DNA of 64,000 nt from Arthrospira sp. PCC 9108 (GTDB lineage Bacteria; Cyanobacteriota; Cyanobacteriia; Cyanobacteriales; Microcoleaceae), in assembly GCA_016745315.1 (NCBI GenBank), contig CP066886.1:2201501-2265500 (forward strand). The letters are read 5' to 3'. The stretch's first letter is position 1. Every line of letters starts with the position of its first letter. The notes under the pieces were generated by a model that worked only from the letters and a program-made list of their open reading frames with translations, was not told where the DNA came from and did not search any database. The translations under genes and the position numbers were made by a program. Of the stretch, positions 27,598-37,927 are shown piece after piece.

Positions 27598-30500
27598 ATG
27601 CCGTATATAACCATCAATCTGGCGGATAGAGACGGAGATGACTTTACCCAAAATTTACTGCAAAATTGGAATTATGAGGTGATCGGAACAGAGGCTAATA
27701 ATGTTATTCTTTTGGGTGGAGGTTTCGATGTAGTATATGGAATAGCTGGCAATAATACCATTGCCGGAGGCTTAGATGATGATATCCTTTATGGAGGTAG
27801 CGGAAATGATATAATCGCCGGAAACGATGGGAATGATATCCTAGATGGTGGTAGTGGAAGTAATATCCTAGCTGGTGGTAGGGGTAATGATATTTACCGT
27901 GTTTCCCTGGGTTCCAATACTGGAGGAACTATTATTAATGATGGGGGGACTCACCTAAGCCCATTGGAATGGATTAGCGGAAGTGGAACGGATACCCTAA
28001 TTATTTACGAAGAATCATTTCCATTTCAACAGGTAATTGATCAGCCTGAAAATAGAACAGAAGTGTCAATACTTAAAGAGCAACTCAGGGCTGGAGTCGT
28101 TGGTAGTCAAAGAGACGGAACAACTTTGTGGATTGATTTAAACAAAGATGGCAGTATAAATGAATCCGACGATCTCCAAATTCTATACTTTTATAACCCT
28201 GATGGGACTCCTGGGCCTGGATATATTGAGAATATTAATTGGATAGATGGCGATATAATTGTCGAAAATGCCATAGGAATAATTAATAGTGAAGGTCACG
28301 AAAATAGCATCACCTTTAATGTCAGTTTAATAAATCCTTTGAGTCAAGATTTAGCGATAAACTATTTTACTGTCGATGGCTCTGCATTAAGCAAGGGTGA
28401 AAACGAAGGAACAATAACTTTTGTCGCTGATGTTTTTCCCCAAACCCTAGAAATTACTATCCCCTTAGATGAAACAAATAGCCGACAACTAGAGTCAAGG
28501 GACTTTGAATTTTTGGCACGGGATACAGCCTACAAAGGTTGGAATCAAGGAGATATTATTGAGGGCGATATAGTTGGGGATTTAGGTTATCGTGTTGATC
28601 GATATTTTGACGATCGTACCACAGGGTTTAAAGCCGTAGGCTTAACCGCAAAAGAAAGAGAATTAAACTTGGTATTGCATGGCGATTTTAACGAATTTAA
28701 CAATGATCAAGAATCATCAGAACCTTTGATAAACTTTAACAATAGTCAAGAATCATCAGAACTATTGATAAACATATTACAGGAGGATATCAACAATTTT
28801 ACTCCCCTGTATTTTAACTCTCATACAGACAGCAGTGAAATTATAGATAACACGATTAATAAAATAGAACAGAGAATCTTAGAACCCGAACACAATTGGA
28901 CATTTGCTACGGGCACTATTTACGATGGCAATCTGGCTCCTATTTTGGCAAATAGAGGTACTCAGGATCAACTCGATATTTTTGACGACCTTTCCCCAGA
29001 AGGAGTTGGTTTTGTGCAATTTATGACCAATTTTGAAGAGATCAAGTCGTGGCTTCAAGAAGTGAGTCAACCAGAAAAATTAGAGGAAAATGAGGCGGCA
29101 TTATTTACTCATAAACCTAATATAACTGGTCATAGTTTAGGAGGAGCATTAACCCAATGGATAGCTAGTGAATACTTAAGTACAACGGATCAACAATTTG
29201 CCCTTGGTCGCCTGGAAGCATTTAATATGCCCGGGATTAGTGAAGAATATGCGAATAAAATAGATCCAAATCGAGTTGATAACATTACGTTAAATATAAT
29301 GTCAGGAGACATTGTGAGTTTGCCAGGAGAACAGTATCTTCCTAATGCTAATGTTAATGTATTTTGGTACGGATTAGGTTGGGATGTATTCAATATTTCC
29401 CAAAGATCTATATTTCAAACTCATTCTGTACCCATGTATTTAGAACAAAGTGGTGAATGGGAAAAACCAGAAGATTTGATTTCAAGAACAATAACGAGTA
29501 GCGAAGCTAGTGATTTCTTTTTCACTTATTTCCCCGATCCTGACTATTTTAGTTTTTTAGCGGGACTATCAATGGTTCCTATAATCGGACAATTATCACC
29601 TGCTTTAGTTTATAGAGGAACTACAGAATTAGTTCGTTCATCAATCGGAGAACTTTTAAGAACAGACTTTTCTTCTATTCCTTCAACGATCATATCTGTA
29701 GCTTGGAATGCAGCTAAAAGTTTTTCCTCTGCTGCTTGGGAAACAATCAAAAACAGTCGTTCCTCGCGGCTAGAAGAAATACTGTCCCAACAAGAACAAC
29801 AACTTCTATCATCTACCTACGACAGTTATGAAGTCTTGAATATGGGCTTATCGTCAGACAATTCTCAAGCTCTTTATTCAGTGACAAGCGAAACCTCTGA
29901 TGATAGCGACAACTCTGATTCTTCAGAGGAGTACATTATTGATAATTTTTGGGAAGCCATTAGTTCTTTCCCCGTGGAAGCATGGGAAGCATTAGCAGTT
30001 TATCCTGATGAGGCATGGATTGCTATGAGAGAATGGGGTGAAACTGGTTGGACTGCTGTTAGCGAGTGGACCCCTGAAGACTGGACTACTTCACAACAAT
30101 TGACCTCTGAACATTGGCAAGAAACAGAACAATTCACGGAAGATAATTGGGAGAATATTTTTCAGCCTATTGATGGAACCAGACCCATACCAGAATACAC
30201 TAGCCAACCCTTCACAGTTAACGGCGAATACATTCCCTTAGCCGGAGACTTCAATGGTTCAGGAAGGACAGATATACTGTGGTATGCTCCCGGTCCGGCG
30301 GCCGATTATATCTGGTACTTTAATGAAGATGGTAGCTACAGCAGTGAACCGTTTACAGTTAATGGTGAGTATATCCCAGTAACTGGAGACTTCAATGGTT
30401 CAGGAAGGACAGATATACTGTGGTATGCTCCCGGTCCGGCTGCTGACTATATCTGGTACTTTAATGAAGATGGTAGCTACAGCAGTGAACCGTTTACGGT

Positions 30501-30894
30501 TAATGGAGTTTATGACCCGATTACTGGAGACTTCAATGGTTCAGGAAGGACAGATATACTGTGGTATGCTCCCGGTCCGGCTGCTGACTATATCTGGTCT
30601 TTTAATGAAGATGGTAGCTACAGCAGTGAAAGGTTTACAGTTAATGGAGTTTATACACCCATAGAAGGAGACTTTAACGGGGATGGTATTGATGACATTC
30701 TCTGGTATGCTCCCGGTCCAGCTGCTGACTATATCTGGTCTTTCAACAGTGATGGAACCTATGAAAGTACACCGTTTACGGTGAATGGAGTTTATGAACC
30801 GATTTCGGGAGACTTCAACGGTAATGGTTACACGGATATTCTCTGGTACGCTCCGGGACCGGCACCGGATTATCTGTGGTCTTTCGGAGTTTAA
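27598..30894 (+). CDS. RTX lipase (class 3 lipase-like) with Trp 11-mer and FG-GAP-like repeats
   Basis: AGGAGGT sits directly upstream of the ATG. The 1098-residue protein has, in order: RTX calcium-binding nonapeptides (about 40-102); a Calx-beta-like stretch (about 225-280); a lipase domain with GHSLGG (Ser513), SGDIVSLPG (Asp571) and THSVPMY (His609) forming a plausible triad; a region with nine 11-residue repeats having Trp at position 5 (699-720 and 781-857); and five C-terminal 47-residue repeats (about 868-1098) with FTVNG...GDFNGSG.TDILWY, of FG-GAP/VCBS type with calcium-loop residues. It is probably secreted by a type I system and acts on lipids or esters outside the cell. The C-terminal repeats are shared with the protease at 31.6-36.2 kb. 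Confidence 0.82.
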   Translation: MPYITINLADRDGDDFTQNLLQNWNYEVIGTEANNVILLGGGFDVVYGIAGNNTIAGGLDDDILYGGSGNDIIAGNDGNDILDGGSGSNILAGGRGNDIYRVSLGSNTGGTIINDGGTHLSPLEWISGSGTDTLIIYEESFPFQQVIDQPENRTEVSILKEQLRAGVVGSQRDGTTLWIDLNKDGSINESDDLQILYFYNPDGTPGPGYIENINWIDGDIIVENAIGIINSEGHENSITFNVSLINPLSQDLAINYFTVDGSALSKGENEGTITFVADVFPQTLEITIPLDETNSRQLESRDFEFLARDTAYKGWNQGDIIEGDIVGDLGYRVDRYFDDRTTGFKAVGLTAKERELNLVLHGDFNEFNNDQESSEPLINFNNSQESSELLINILQEDINNFTPLYFNSHTDSSEIIDNTINKIEQRILEPEHNWTFATGTIYDGNLAPILANRGTQDQLDIFDDLSPEGVGFVQFMTNFEEIKSWLQEVSQPEKLEENEAALFTHKPNITGHSLGGALTQWIASEYLSTTDQQFALGRLEAFNMPGISEEYANKIDPNRVDNITLNIMSGDIVSLPGEQYLPNANVNVFWYGLGWDVFNISQRSIFQTHSVPMYLEQSGEWEKPEDLISRTITSSEASDFFFTYFPDPDYFSFLAGLSMVPIIGQLSPALVYRGTTELVRSSIGELLRTDFSSIPSTIISVAWNAAKSFSSAAWETIKNSRSSRLEEILSQQEQQLLSSTYDSYEVLNMGLSSDNSQALYSVTSETSDDSDNSDSSEEYIIDNFWEAISSFPVEAWEALAVYPDEAWIAMREWGETGWTAVSEWTPEDWTTSQQLTSEHWQETEQFTEDNWENIFQPIDGTRPIPEYTSQPFTVNGEYIPLAGDFNGSGRTDILWYAPGPAADYIWYFNEDGSYSSEPFTVNGEYIPVTGDFNGSGRTDILWYAPGPAADYIWYFNEDGSYSSEPFTVNGVYDPITGDFNGSGRTDILWYAPGPAADYIWSFNEDGSYSSERFTVNGVYTPIEGDFNGDGIDDILWYAPGPAADYIWSFNSDGTYESTPFTVNGVYEPISGDFNGNGYTDILWYAPGPAPDYLWSFGV

Positions 30895-31015
30895 TCTCCC
30901 TAATTCCTAGGAGTTCCCCCTCTTCACAATGGAGGGGGATAACTCGGTTTTCTCCGCCAGTTAAATTTACACGGGGTTGAGTTACTAATAGGTGAGCCTG
31001 ATTGACTATCTGAAT

Positions 31016-31505
31016 AAACCCATATATATATATGTATGCACAGATTCCCATTCTCTAATGGTAGGTCAAGTTCGAGGATTTGTAAAGGAGAAAAACTGGG
31101 ATTTTTAGAGTTTTAGGGAGTGTTGGGAAAGGGTGCGATCGCCTTGATACTCCCCAAACCCATATATATGTCTTCACAGTTTCCCAGAAGTAGGTTGGGT
31201 GTAGCGCAGCGAAACCCAACGCCACCATGGTTTTATCCACCAGTTCAATTGACATGGGGTTGAGTTACTAATAGGTCAACCTCATTAACTTTCTGGAGCA
31301 ACCCATATATATGTCGGCACTGATTCCCATTCTCTAATGGTAGGTCAAGTGCCGGGATTTGTCAAGGGGAAAACCTGCGATTTTTAGAGTTTTAGGGAGT
31401 GTTGGGAAAGGGTGCGATCGCCTTGATGCTGAATCAACCTATATATGTCGGCACGGATTCCCATTTTCCTAGAGTAGGTCAAATTTCGGGATTTTTCAAG
31501 GTAAA
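31016..31505. repeat. Degenerate mixture of module A and 151-bp unit copies
   Basis: Between the lipase and protease genes there are partial modules: A-type starting near 31016, a 151-bp-type unit at 31156 with AGTAGGTTGGGTGTAGCG but lacking its right half, A-type again near 31299, and a short A fragment near 31438. Each begins at a CATATATATGT-like junction. They are more diverged than the arrays and look like older insertions. Confidence 0.8.
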
Positions 31506-31541
31506 ATATCCCATTAAATCTGGTTGATGAATAAATGAATA

Positions 31542-31576
31542 GAGGCGATTGTTGTAAGTGTTACAAAAATCGCCTC
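31542..31576. terminator. Strong bidirectional terminator hairpin
   Basis: GAGGCGATT pairs with AATCGCCTC (9 bp), then a G/A internal mismatch, then TTGTAA with TTACAA (6 bp) around a GTG loop. T-rich sequence follows on both strands. It is 37 bases past the protease stop and also closes the region behind the converging lipase gene. Confidence 0.75.
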
Positions 31577-31612
31577 CTTTGATACTTTTATGGCATTAGA
31601 CCATCGGGTAGT

Positions 31613-34600
31613 TTAGCGGAAATACCAGATGTAATCTTGACCGGGACCGGGACGATACCACAGAATATCGGTCAAACCTGAACCGTTGAAGTCACCTTGA
31701 AGGGGGATATAATCACCATTGACGGTAAAGGGACTGCTTTCATAGCTACCATCTTGATTGAAAGACCAGATGTAATCTTGACCGGGACCGGGACGATACC
31801 ACAAAATATCAGTCAGACCTGAACCGTTGAAGTCACCTTGAACGGGGATATAATCACCATTGACGGTGAAGGGACTGCTTTCATAGCTACCATCTTGATT
31901 GAAAGACCAGATGTAATCTTGACCGGGACCGGGACGATACCACAAAATATCAGTCAGACCTGAACCGTTGAAGTCGCCTTGAACGGGGATATAATCACCA
32001 TTGACGGTGAAGGGACTGCTTTCATAGGTTCCATCTTCATTAAAAGACCAGATGTAATCGGGTGCGAGTCCGGGTGCATACCAGAGGATATCGGTAATAC
32101 CGGAGCCGTTGAAGTCTCCAGGAATGGGGGTGTAAACGCCATTAACAGTAAACGGACTACTGGTATAGTTGCCACCTTTGTCAAAAGACCAGATATAATC
32201 GGGTGCGGGGCCGGGTGCATACCAGAGAATATCTGAGACATCGTTTCCGTTAAAGTCTCCGACGACGGGGGTGTAGGTGCCGTTGACGGTAAAAGGCTGG
32301 CTTTCGTAGTTTCCATCCTCATCAAAGAACCAGATATAATCCTGTCCTGGTCCAGGGACATACCAAAGGACATCTGAGATTCCATCGCCGTTAAAATCTC
32401 CGATAATTCCTTCATAGGTGCCGTTAATGGTGATGGGGACACTGGTGTAGGGTTGTTCTGTTGATGTGCTGATCGCAATATTACGAACAGCGGTATTATT
32501 CGACTCATTGGTTTCGATTACAAAGCTGAAAGCATCAACAATCAAACCAATCGTATATTCCCCATCCCCACTCCAGAAAGAATTGCTGGCATTGGGTAAT
32601 GAAATTTGTTTAGTCAAAGTCTCTGTGCTGCTATTTCCGGGGATGGGGTCAACCCAAGTCCAACCGAGCAAATAATCTTCGCCAGGATCGATACTGGAAT
32701 CATCGGACAGGTAAAAGTCTACCCAGAATCCACCTTCAGAACTCTCAGCATCGTCGCTACCCGTATTCTCAATGGAATAGCTGACCTGAATCGAATCTCC
32801 GGGATTAGATTGGGTGGTATTCAGGGTAAAGTTACGAGGAATCAGATCGACATCATTACCCTGAGTTTCTGAGTAAATTATTTCTAGGTTAATGTTACCA
32901 GATGCGCCATTATATCCATCAACAGCAATGTTGTAATTGGTTCCCCCTATAACGTCAAAGATAATTTCGCTTTGCCGTCCATACCACAAAGAATCATCAT
33001 TGCTGGCTACTTCGGTCAAATTGGAAATAGAAGAACCAGTATAGGCGGCCAATGTCGTGTCAAAATTACTACCTCCAGTATTGATCGCCACATTACCTGA
33101 ACCGGGAGCAGTCCAATTCCACCACAGGGAACTACCGCCAGAATTACCAGCGTGGTCGGGTTCTCCTGGCTGTTTGGTAGCACCGATGTTGCTACTGATA
33201 ACGCTGGCGTAGGAACCACTGAGGGAGGTACTGTTAGCAAAATCATCATTGCTTAACAGGCTGGTTTCTAGCAACAGAGATAAATTAATGTCTCCAGAGG
33301 CTCCCCCAAATCCATCAACGGCAATTTTATAAGTAGTTCCTGGTTCGACAGGAAAGGAAATTTGGCTTTGTAGACTATTGGTATCATCATTGCTGTCTAT
33401 TTCAGCTAAGTTAGACAAAGATGAACCAGTATATGCAGCTAGGATGGTGTCAAAGTTGCTACCAAAAGTATCAATGGTCACTAATCCTGAATCAGGAGCA
33501 GTCCAATTCCACCAAACTGAACTACCGCCAGATAGTCCGGCATGATTGGGTTCGCCAGGTTCTTTGGTGGCGTTGACGTTGCTACTGGTGATATTTACGG
33601 AAGTCCCACTTAAAGTAGCACTGCTGGAGAAGTCATCGTTAGGTAGTTGACTGGTGCCGAACACTAAATCTAAGTTAATATTGCCCTGGGCTCCGTTAAA
33701 TCCATCAACGGCAATTTTGTAGTTGGTTCCACCTACGGTATTAAAGGTAACTTGGCTTTGTAGTCCAAAGCCGCTATTATCGTCACTGGCGATTTCTGTT
33801 AAACCAGAGATGGAAGAACCAGTGTAAACCCCAAGAACGGTATCAAAATCACTGCCGTTGGTGTTGATGGTGACGGTTCCAGAACTGGGAGCCGTCCAAT
33901 TCCACCAGACGGAACTGCCACCTGTTCCGGCGTGGTTAGGTTCACCTGACTGTTGGGTGGCATTAATGTTGGTTCCGGTGGTGCTGGCTGATGTCCCACT
34001 TAAACCAATACTGTTGGCGAGATTATCATTCGCGGGGCTTGCTGTAGCCAGGGAGAGATCGAGGGTGATATTTCCTGTGGCTCCTTGATATCCATCAACT
34101 GCAATGTAATAACTGGTTCCTGCTATGGCATCAAAGATGATTTCGCTTTGCCGACCAGCACCACTATCATCATTGCTGGCAATAGTATTTAAGTTGGAGA
34201 CTGAGGAACCGGTATAAGCAGCTAGGACGGTATCAAAGTTACTCCCAAATGTGTTGATGGTGACTTCTGCAGAAATAGGGGCTGTCCAAGTCCACCAGAC
34301 GGAACTGCCACCTGTTCCGGCATGGTTGGGTTCACCCGACTGTTGAGTAGCTCCGATGTTACTACCTGTTACGGTGATTGATGTTCCTGAGAGAACTGCA
34401 GCTTGTCCAAAGTTGTCGTTATCGGGTCGGGAGGATTCAACCTCAAGGGCAGAAGCGAGGTTAATCCGATTTTTGGTAATGCCATTGCGGTGGTCGGTGA
34501 TGGGATCTCCGCTGTTGATCAGTCGCTGTAGGAGTTGTTCTGAACTGTCATTGGGAAAGGCTTCACGAAGAACGGCAACTGCTCCGGCGACGTGGGGGGC

Positions 34601-36237
34601 TGCCATGGAAGTACCACTATAATTTGATAATCCTCCAGCAGTAATCGCAGAACCAGGAGCGAGAAGGTCTAAAAATCCGCTACTATTGGAAAAGATGGAA
34701 ACGCGATCAGGGCTGGCGCTGTCAATGCCATAGGATCCATTGTAGTCATAGACTGAGCCAACGGAAATGGCGCTTTCAAAAGCAGCAGGATATGTGATGG
34801 CATCCGTAAATTCATCATTTCCAGAAGCTGCTATCGGTAGGATTCCATTGTTCCTGGCATTGGCGATCGCTTGACCGAGAGCCGTTTCATTATCTGAGAG
34901 GGGACTGGTATGTTTGTCGCGACCTAAACTCATATTGATGGCAGCAATATTGTAGGTATTACGATTTTGGATTGACCAGTTTATTGCTGCAATTATATCT
35001 GAGTCATATGCTCCATCCCCAGTAAAAACATCTAGGGCAGCAATTTGAGTGCCGGGGGCAACTCCAGCCACGATTGCACTGACATTGGTTCCGTGACCAT
35101 CATCATCATCTTGCCCATCATCGGGGGCAAAATCCCGAGCATAAACAATTCGTCCTTGCAGTCCAGGAGCATTGGGATCAGCACCTGTATCCAGTACCGC
35201 TACAGTTGTCCCACTTCCAGTAAAACCTGTTGCTTCGATCGCTCTGGGTTGCCCAATTAAAGGCAAACTTTCGGCTAAGGCTTTTTCATGAATTTGAGGA
35301 ACATCTAACCCTAAAACATCTGGATTTTGCAGCAATTCGATTAATGGATCTACCTCCTCAAATTTGGCAAAGGTAATCGGTAGATTTTCATAGTCGTCGA
35401 GGATTTCCAAATCTTGTCTGAAGGGGATAAGATGTCATCTTTCAGTTCCGAGAACAGGCTGGCTTGATAGTTAATTACTTCATCGCTACCAACAGACCAA
35501 TTCTCTAACTCCATTTTCTCCTCAACGGCTTGATCGATATCCCTGCTATTAAAGGAAATCAGGAGTTCCTGCGCTTCTCCATCTATGAGAGCATCTAAGG
35601 CGGTTAGGGAAATTTTATCAGCGATCGCACTTAATATTTCGGAGTCAATAACAATCTCATTGTTACTGGTCTGAAAATCATTGTTACTGGTCTGAGAATC
35701 TGAACTGCTGGAATCGGTATTTTCTGATCGGAGATTTTCGGGACGGGAAGGGGAGTCAGAGTCAGCAGTGATTAACCCAGTTGATGCCCCTGAATCATAG
35801 GGAACTAAATTAAGAATATCGGGGTTTTTCAGGATTTGGTTCAGTTCATCTACGGATTCAATCCTGAGAGCGACTGCTGAGAAATTGCGATAATTCTCTA
35901 GGACTTCAGTATCTGCAGGTAAGCCGGTGATAAAATCTTCGGTAATTCCAGTAGTTGAAGTTTTGCTATCTACTGGCTGCTCGTTGACTGCCAGAATAAA
36001 TGTGATCTCTTGGGCATATCCCAATCTGAGGTTGTTTAAGGTGTTCGGAGCAATTAAACCGTATTCTCCTGGTTCTTCAATGGCAAGGTCAACTTTGGGT
36101 TCCGATGAACTGACGGGGAAAAGGTCATAGTTAACATCAAAGACATCAAGAGTCGGAAGACCGGAGGAGATAAGTGTATTCGGATCATAAAGATCGTCTT
36201 CTGGAGATACCACTTGAAACCCGCTGATAGAATCCAT
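31613..36237 (-). pseudogene. Subtilisin-like (S8) serine protease with tandem propeptides, CARDB and FG-GAP-like repeats; one frameshift
   Basis: The ATG at 36237 opens a frame that ends near 35350, and the protease frame opens at a TTG (35410) with no ribosome site. Adding one base in the CCCC run at about 35426-35429 joins them (ILSPFRQDLEILDDYENL) into a 1541-residue precursor. It has two I9-like propeptide segments (about 105-150 and 220-310), the S8 triad Asp350 (VLDTG), His382 (DGHGT) and Ser544 (SGTSMAAPHVAG), four 125-residue beta repeats (NDNFG... WWTWTAP), a CARDB-like domain (about 1110-1230) and six 47-residue FG-GAP-like repeats. It should be an extracellular protease. As read it would not be made whole; the frameshift may be a real mutation or a sequencing error. 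Confidence 0.85.
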
Positions 36238-36459
36238 TACAATTACCTCTCATATCTAGTTAAACTGTAAATGCCATAAAAATAGGCAAAAGACCTTACA
36301 ACTTCTATATAGATATAGCCTAACATAATGACTGTAATAAAATGTGAGTTATGTGGATGAAATTTTGTCAACAAAAGTAACGAACTGTTAACGGTTAAGT
36401 TTTATGAAAATTACCGTTGTAATAACCGATGATATCCAGTCAGGGAGAGTATCTAAGCA

Positions 36460-37782
36460 ATGAACTTAAAAAAAGCTAAAATTATTCGCGATCGCCTCTT
36501 ATCCATGTTATATCCAGCTTTCCAGTTAAGCGACATCCAAGAACAGGTTTTCTGTGAGTCTTGGGAAAAACGCTCCTACCGGGAAATGGCTACTCGTTTG
36601 GGATACGAACACGACTATATTCGTCAGATTGGCGCTCAGTTGTGGAAAATGCTGTCTCAAGCAACGGGAAAGACGGTCACAAAACGCAATCTTCATACAG
36701 TGTTACAGGAGGAATACTGTCGGTGGCAGGAAGCCCGCCAAGTTCCAACTTGTTGGCAAGACTGGGGGGAAGCGACGAATGTTTCTCAGTTTTGGGGACG
36801 GGAGGCGGAGTTGGAAACCCTAAAACGGTGGGTTTTGAGCGATCACTGTTCTTTGGTGGGAATAGTTGGTTTTGGGGGGGTGGGTAAAACAGCACTTTCT
36901 GTTAAGTTTTCTCAAGAAGTGCAGCAGGAGTTTGAGGTACTCATCTGGCGTAGTCTCCGCGATCGCCCCCCACTTCTGAGGCTATTGGCGGATATCCTGT
37001 CAGTAATCAACTACACCCAAACGGTGACTGTTGAGCCTTCAGAAACAAGGATGCTGTCTATGCTGATCAAAGTTCTCCAGCAACGCCGATGTCTGTTGGT
37101 ACTGGACAACTGGGACACTGTTCTGGATCCTCGCCGAGAATGTCTGAAGTTGTATCAATCTGGATATGAAGGCTATGGTGAGTTACTCAAATATATAGGA
37201 GAAATTCAACATCAAAGTTGTGCGATCGTCACCAGTCGGGAGAAGCCGCATGAAATAGCTACTTTAGAAGGGGAATTACTCCCAGTCAGGATTTTAAAGT
37301 TGGGGGGAATTACAGAAACAGCGGGAGCCAAACTGATTGAAGACAAGGGCTTACAAGCCATTTCTACAGACGTTAATAAATTGGTCAATTACTATCGGGG
37401 AAATCCCTTAGCAATTAAAATGGCTGTAGCAAATATTAAGGAATTATGTTTAGAAAATGTCAATGATTTTTGGAGTAAAAATCAAATGATTTGTGGTGGT
37501 ATCTGTCAATTAATCCAACCCCAATTAGAGGGACTATCTGATCTAGAAAGACAAATGTTATACACACTGGCGAAAAGTTATCAACCGCTGGCGATCGCCT
37601 TTTGGCAAAACATACCATCATCAACAAATGCTGATCAGATTATCAAAGCATTAAGATTCCTAGAAGAGCGATCGCTCATTGAGAAACAAGAGCCAGGCTA
37701 TCTTTTACCTCCGGCGATCGCAGAGTATATCAACATAACCCCAGAGTTTTGTCCTTTCTGTATGGAGTTTATGAACCCGTAA
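36460..37782 (+). CDS. NB-ARC ATPase with vMAP-like N-terminus, probably C-terminally truncated
   Basis: The protein has 440 residues. The first 90 contain a helix-turn-helix-like domain (YREMATRLGY...IRQIGAQLWKML) found at the start of many cyanobacterial NB-ARC/WD40 proteins. The NB-ARC core follows from FWGREAEL (111), with Walker A GFGGVGKT (137-144), Walker B CLLVLDNWDT (211-220) and a GNPLAIKM motif (near 322). A winged-helix segment ends near residue 425. Relatives usually continue into WD40 or TPR sensor repeats; here the last codons come from a foreign 3' fragment (see the relic at 37763). It may be a non-functional remainder or a short signalling switch. Confidence 0.8.
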   Translation: MNLKKAKIIRDRLLSMLYPAFQLSDIQEQVFCESWEKRSYREMATRLGYEHDYIRQIGAQLWKMLSQATGKTVTKRNLHTVLQEEYCRWQEARQVPTCWQDWGEATNVSQFWGREAELETLKRWVLSDHCSLVGIVGFGGVGKTALSVKFSQEVQQEFEVLIWRSLRDRPPLLRLLADILSVINYTQTVTVEPSETRMLSMLIKVLQQRRCLLVLDNWDTVLDPRRECLKLYQSGYEGYGELLKYIGEIQHQSCAIVTSREKPHEIATLEGELLPVRILKLGGITETAGAKLIEDKGLQAISTDVNKLVNYYRGNPLAIKMAVANIKELCLENVNDFWSKNQMICGGICQLIQPQLEGLSDLERQMLYTLAKSYQPLAIAFWQNIPSSTNADQIIKALRFLEERSLIEKQEPGYLLPPAIAEYINITPEFCPFCMEFMNP

Positions 37783-37920
37783 CCAGAGACTTTAACCGTC
37801 ATGGTTACACCGAAATTCCGAAGATTTCCCTGAACTATGGAGGGGAATAACTCTGGTTTTTGCGCCAGTTAAGTTCATAGGGGTTTCATTTACTAGCAGC
37901 TCACTCCCATTGACTATTTG
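37763..37920 (+). pseudogene. Relic of an FG-GAP-type repeat gene end
   Basis: From TGGAGTTTATGAACC onward the sequence matches the last repeat and 3' flank of the lipase gene (30787-31010). In the shifted frame it reads GVYEPVTRDFNRHGYTEIP, then a deletion of about 70 bases, then ATGGAGGGGAATAACTC... CGCCAGTTAA as behind the lipase. It supplies the final residues and stop codon of the NB-ARC frame. Confidence 0.75.
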
Positions 37921-37927
37921 GCAAAGT

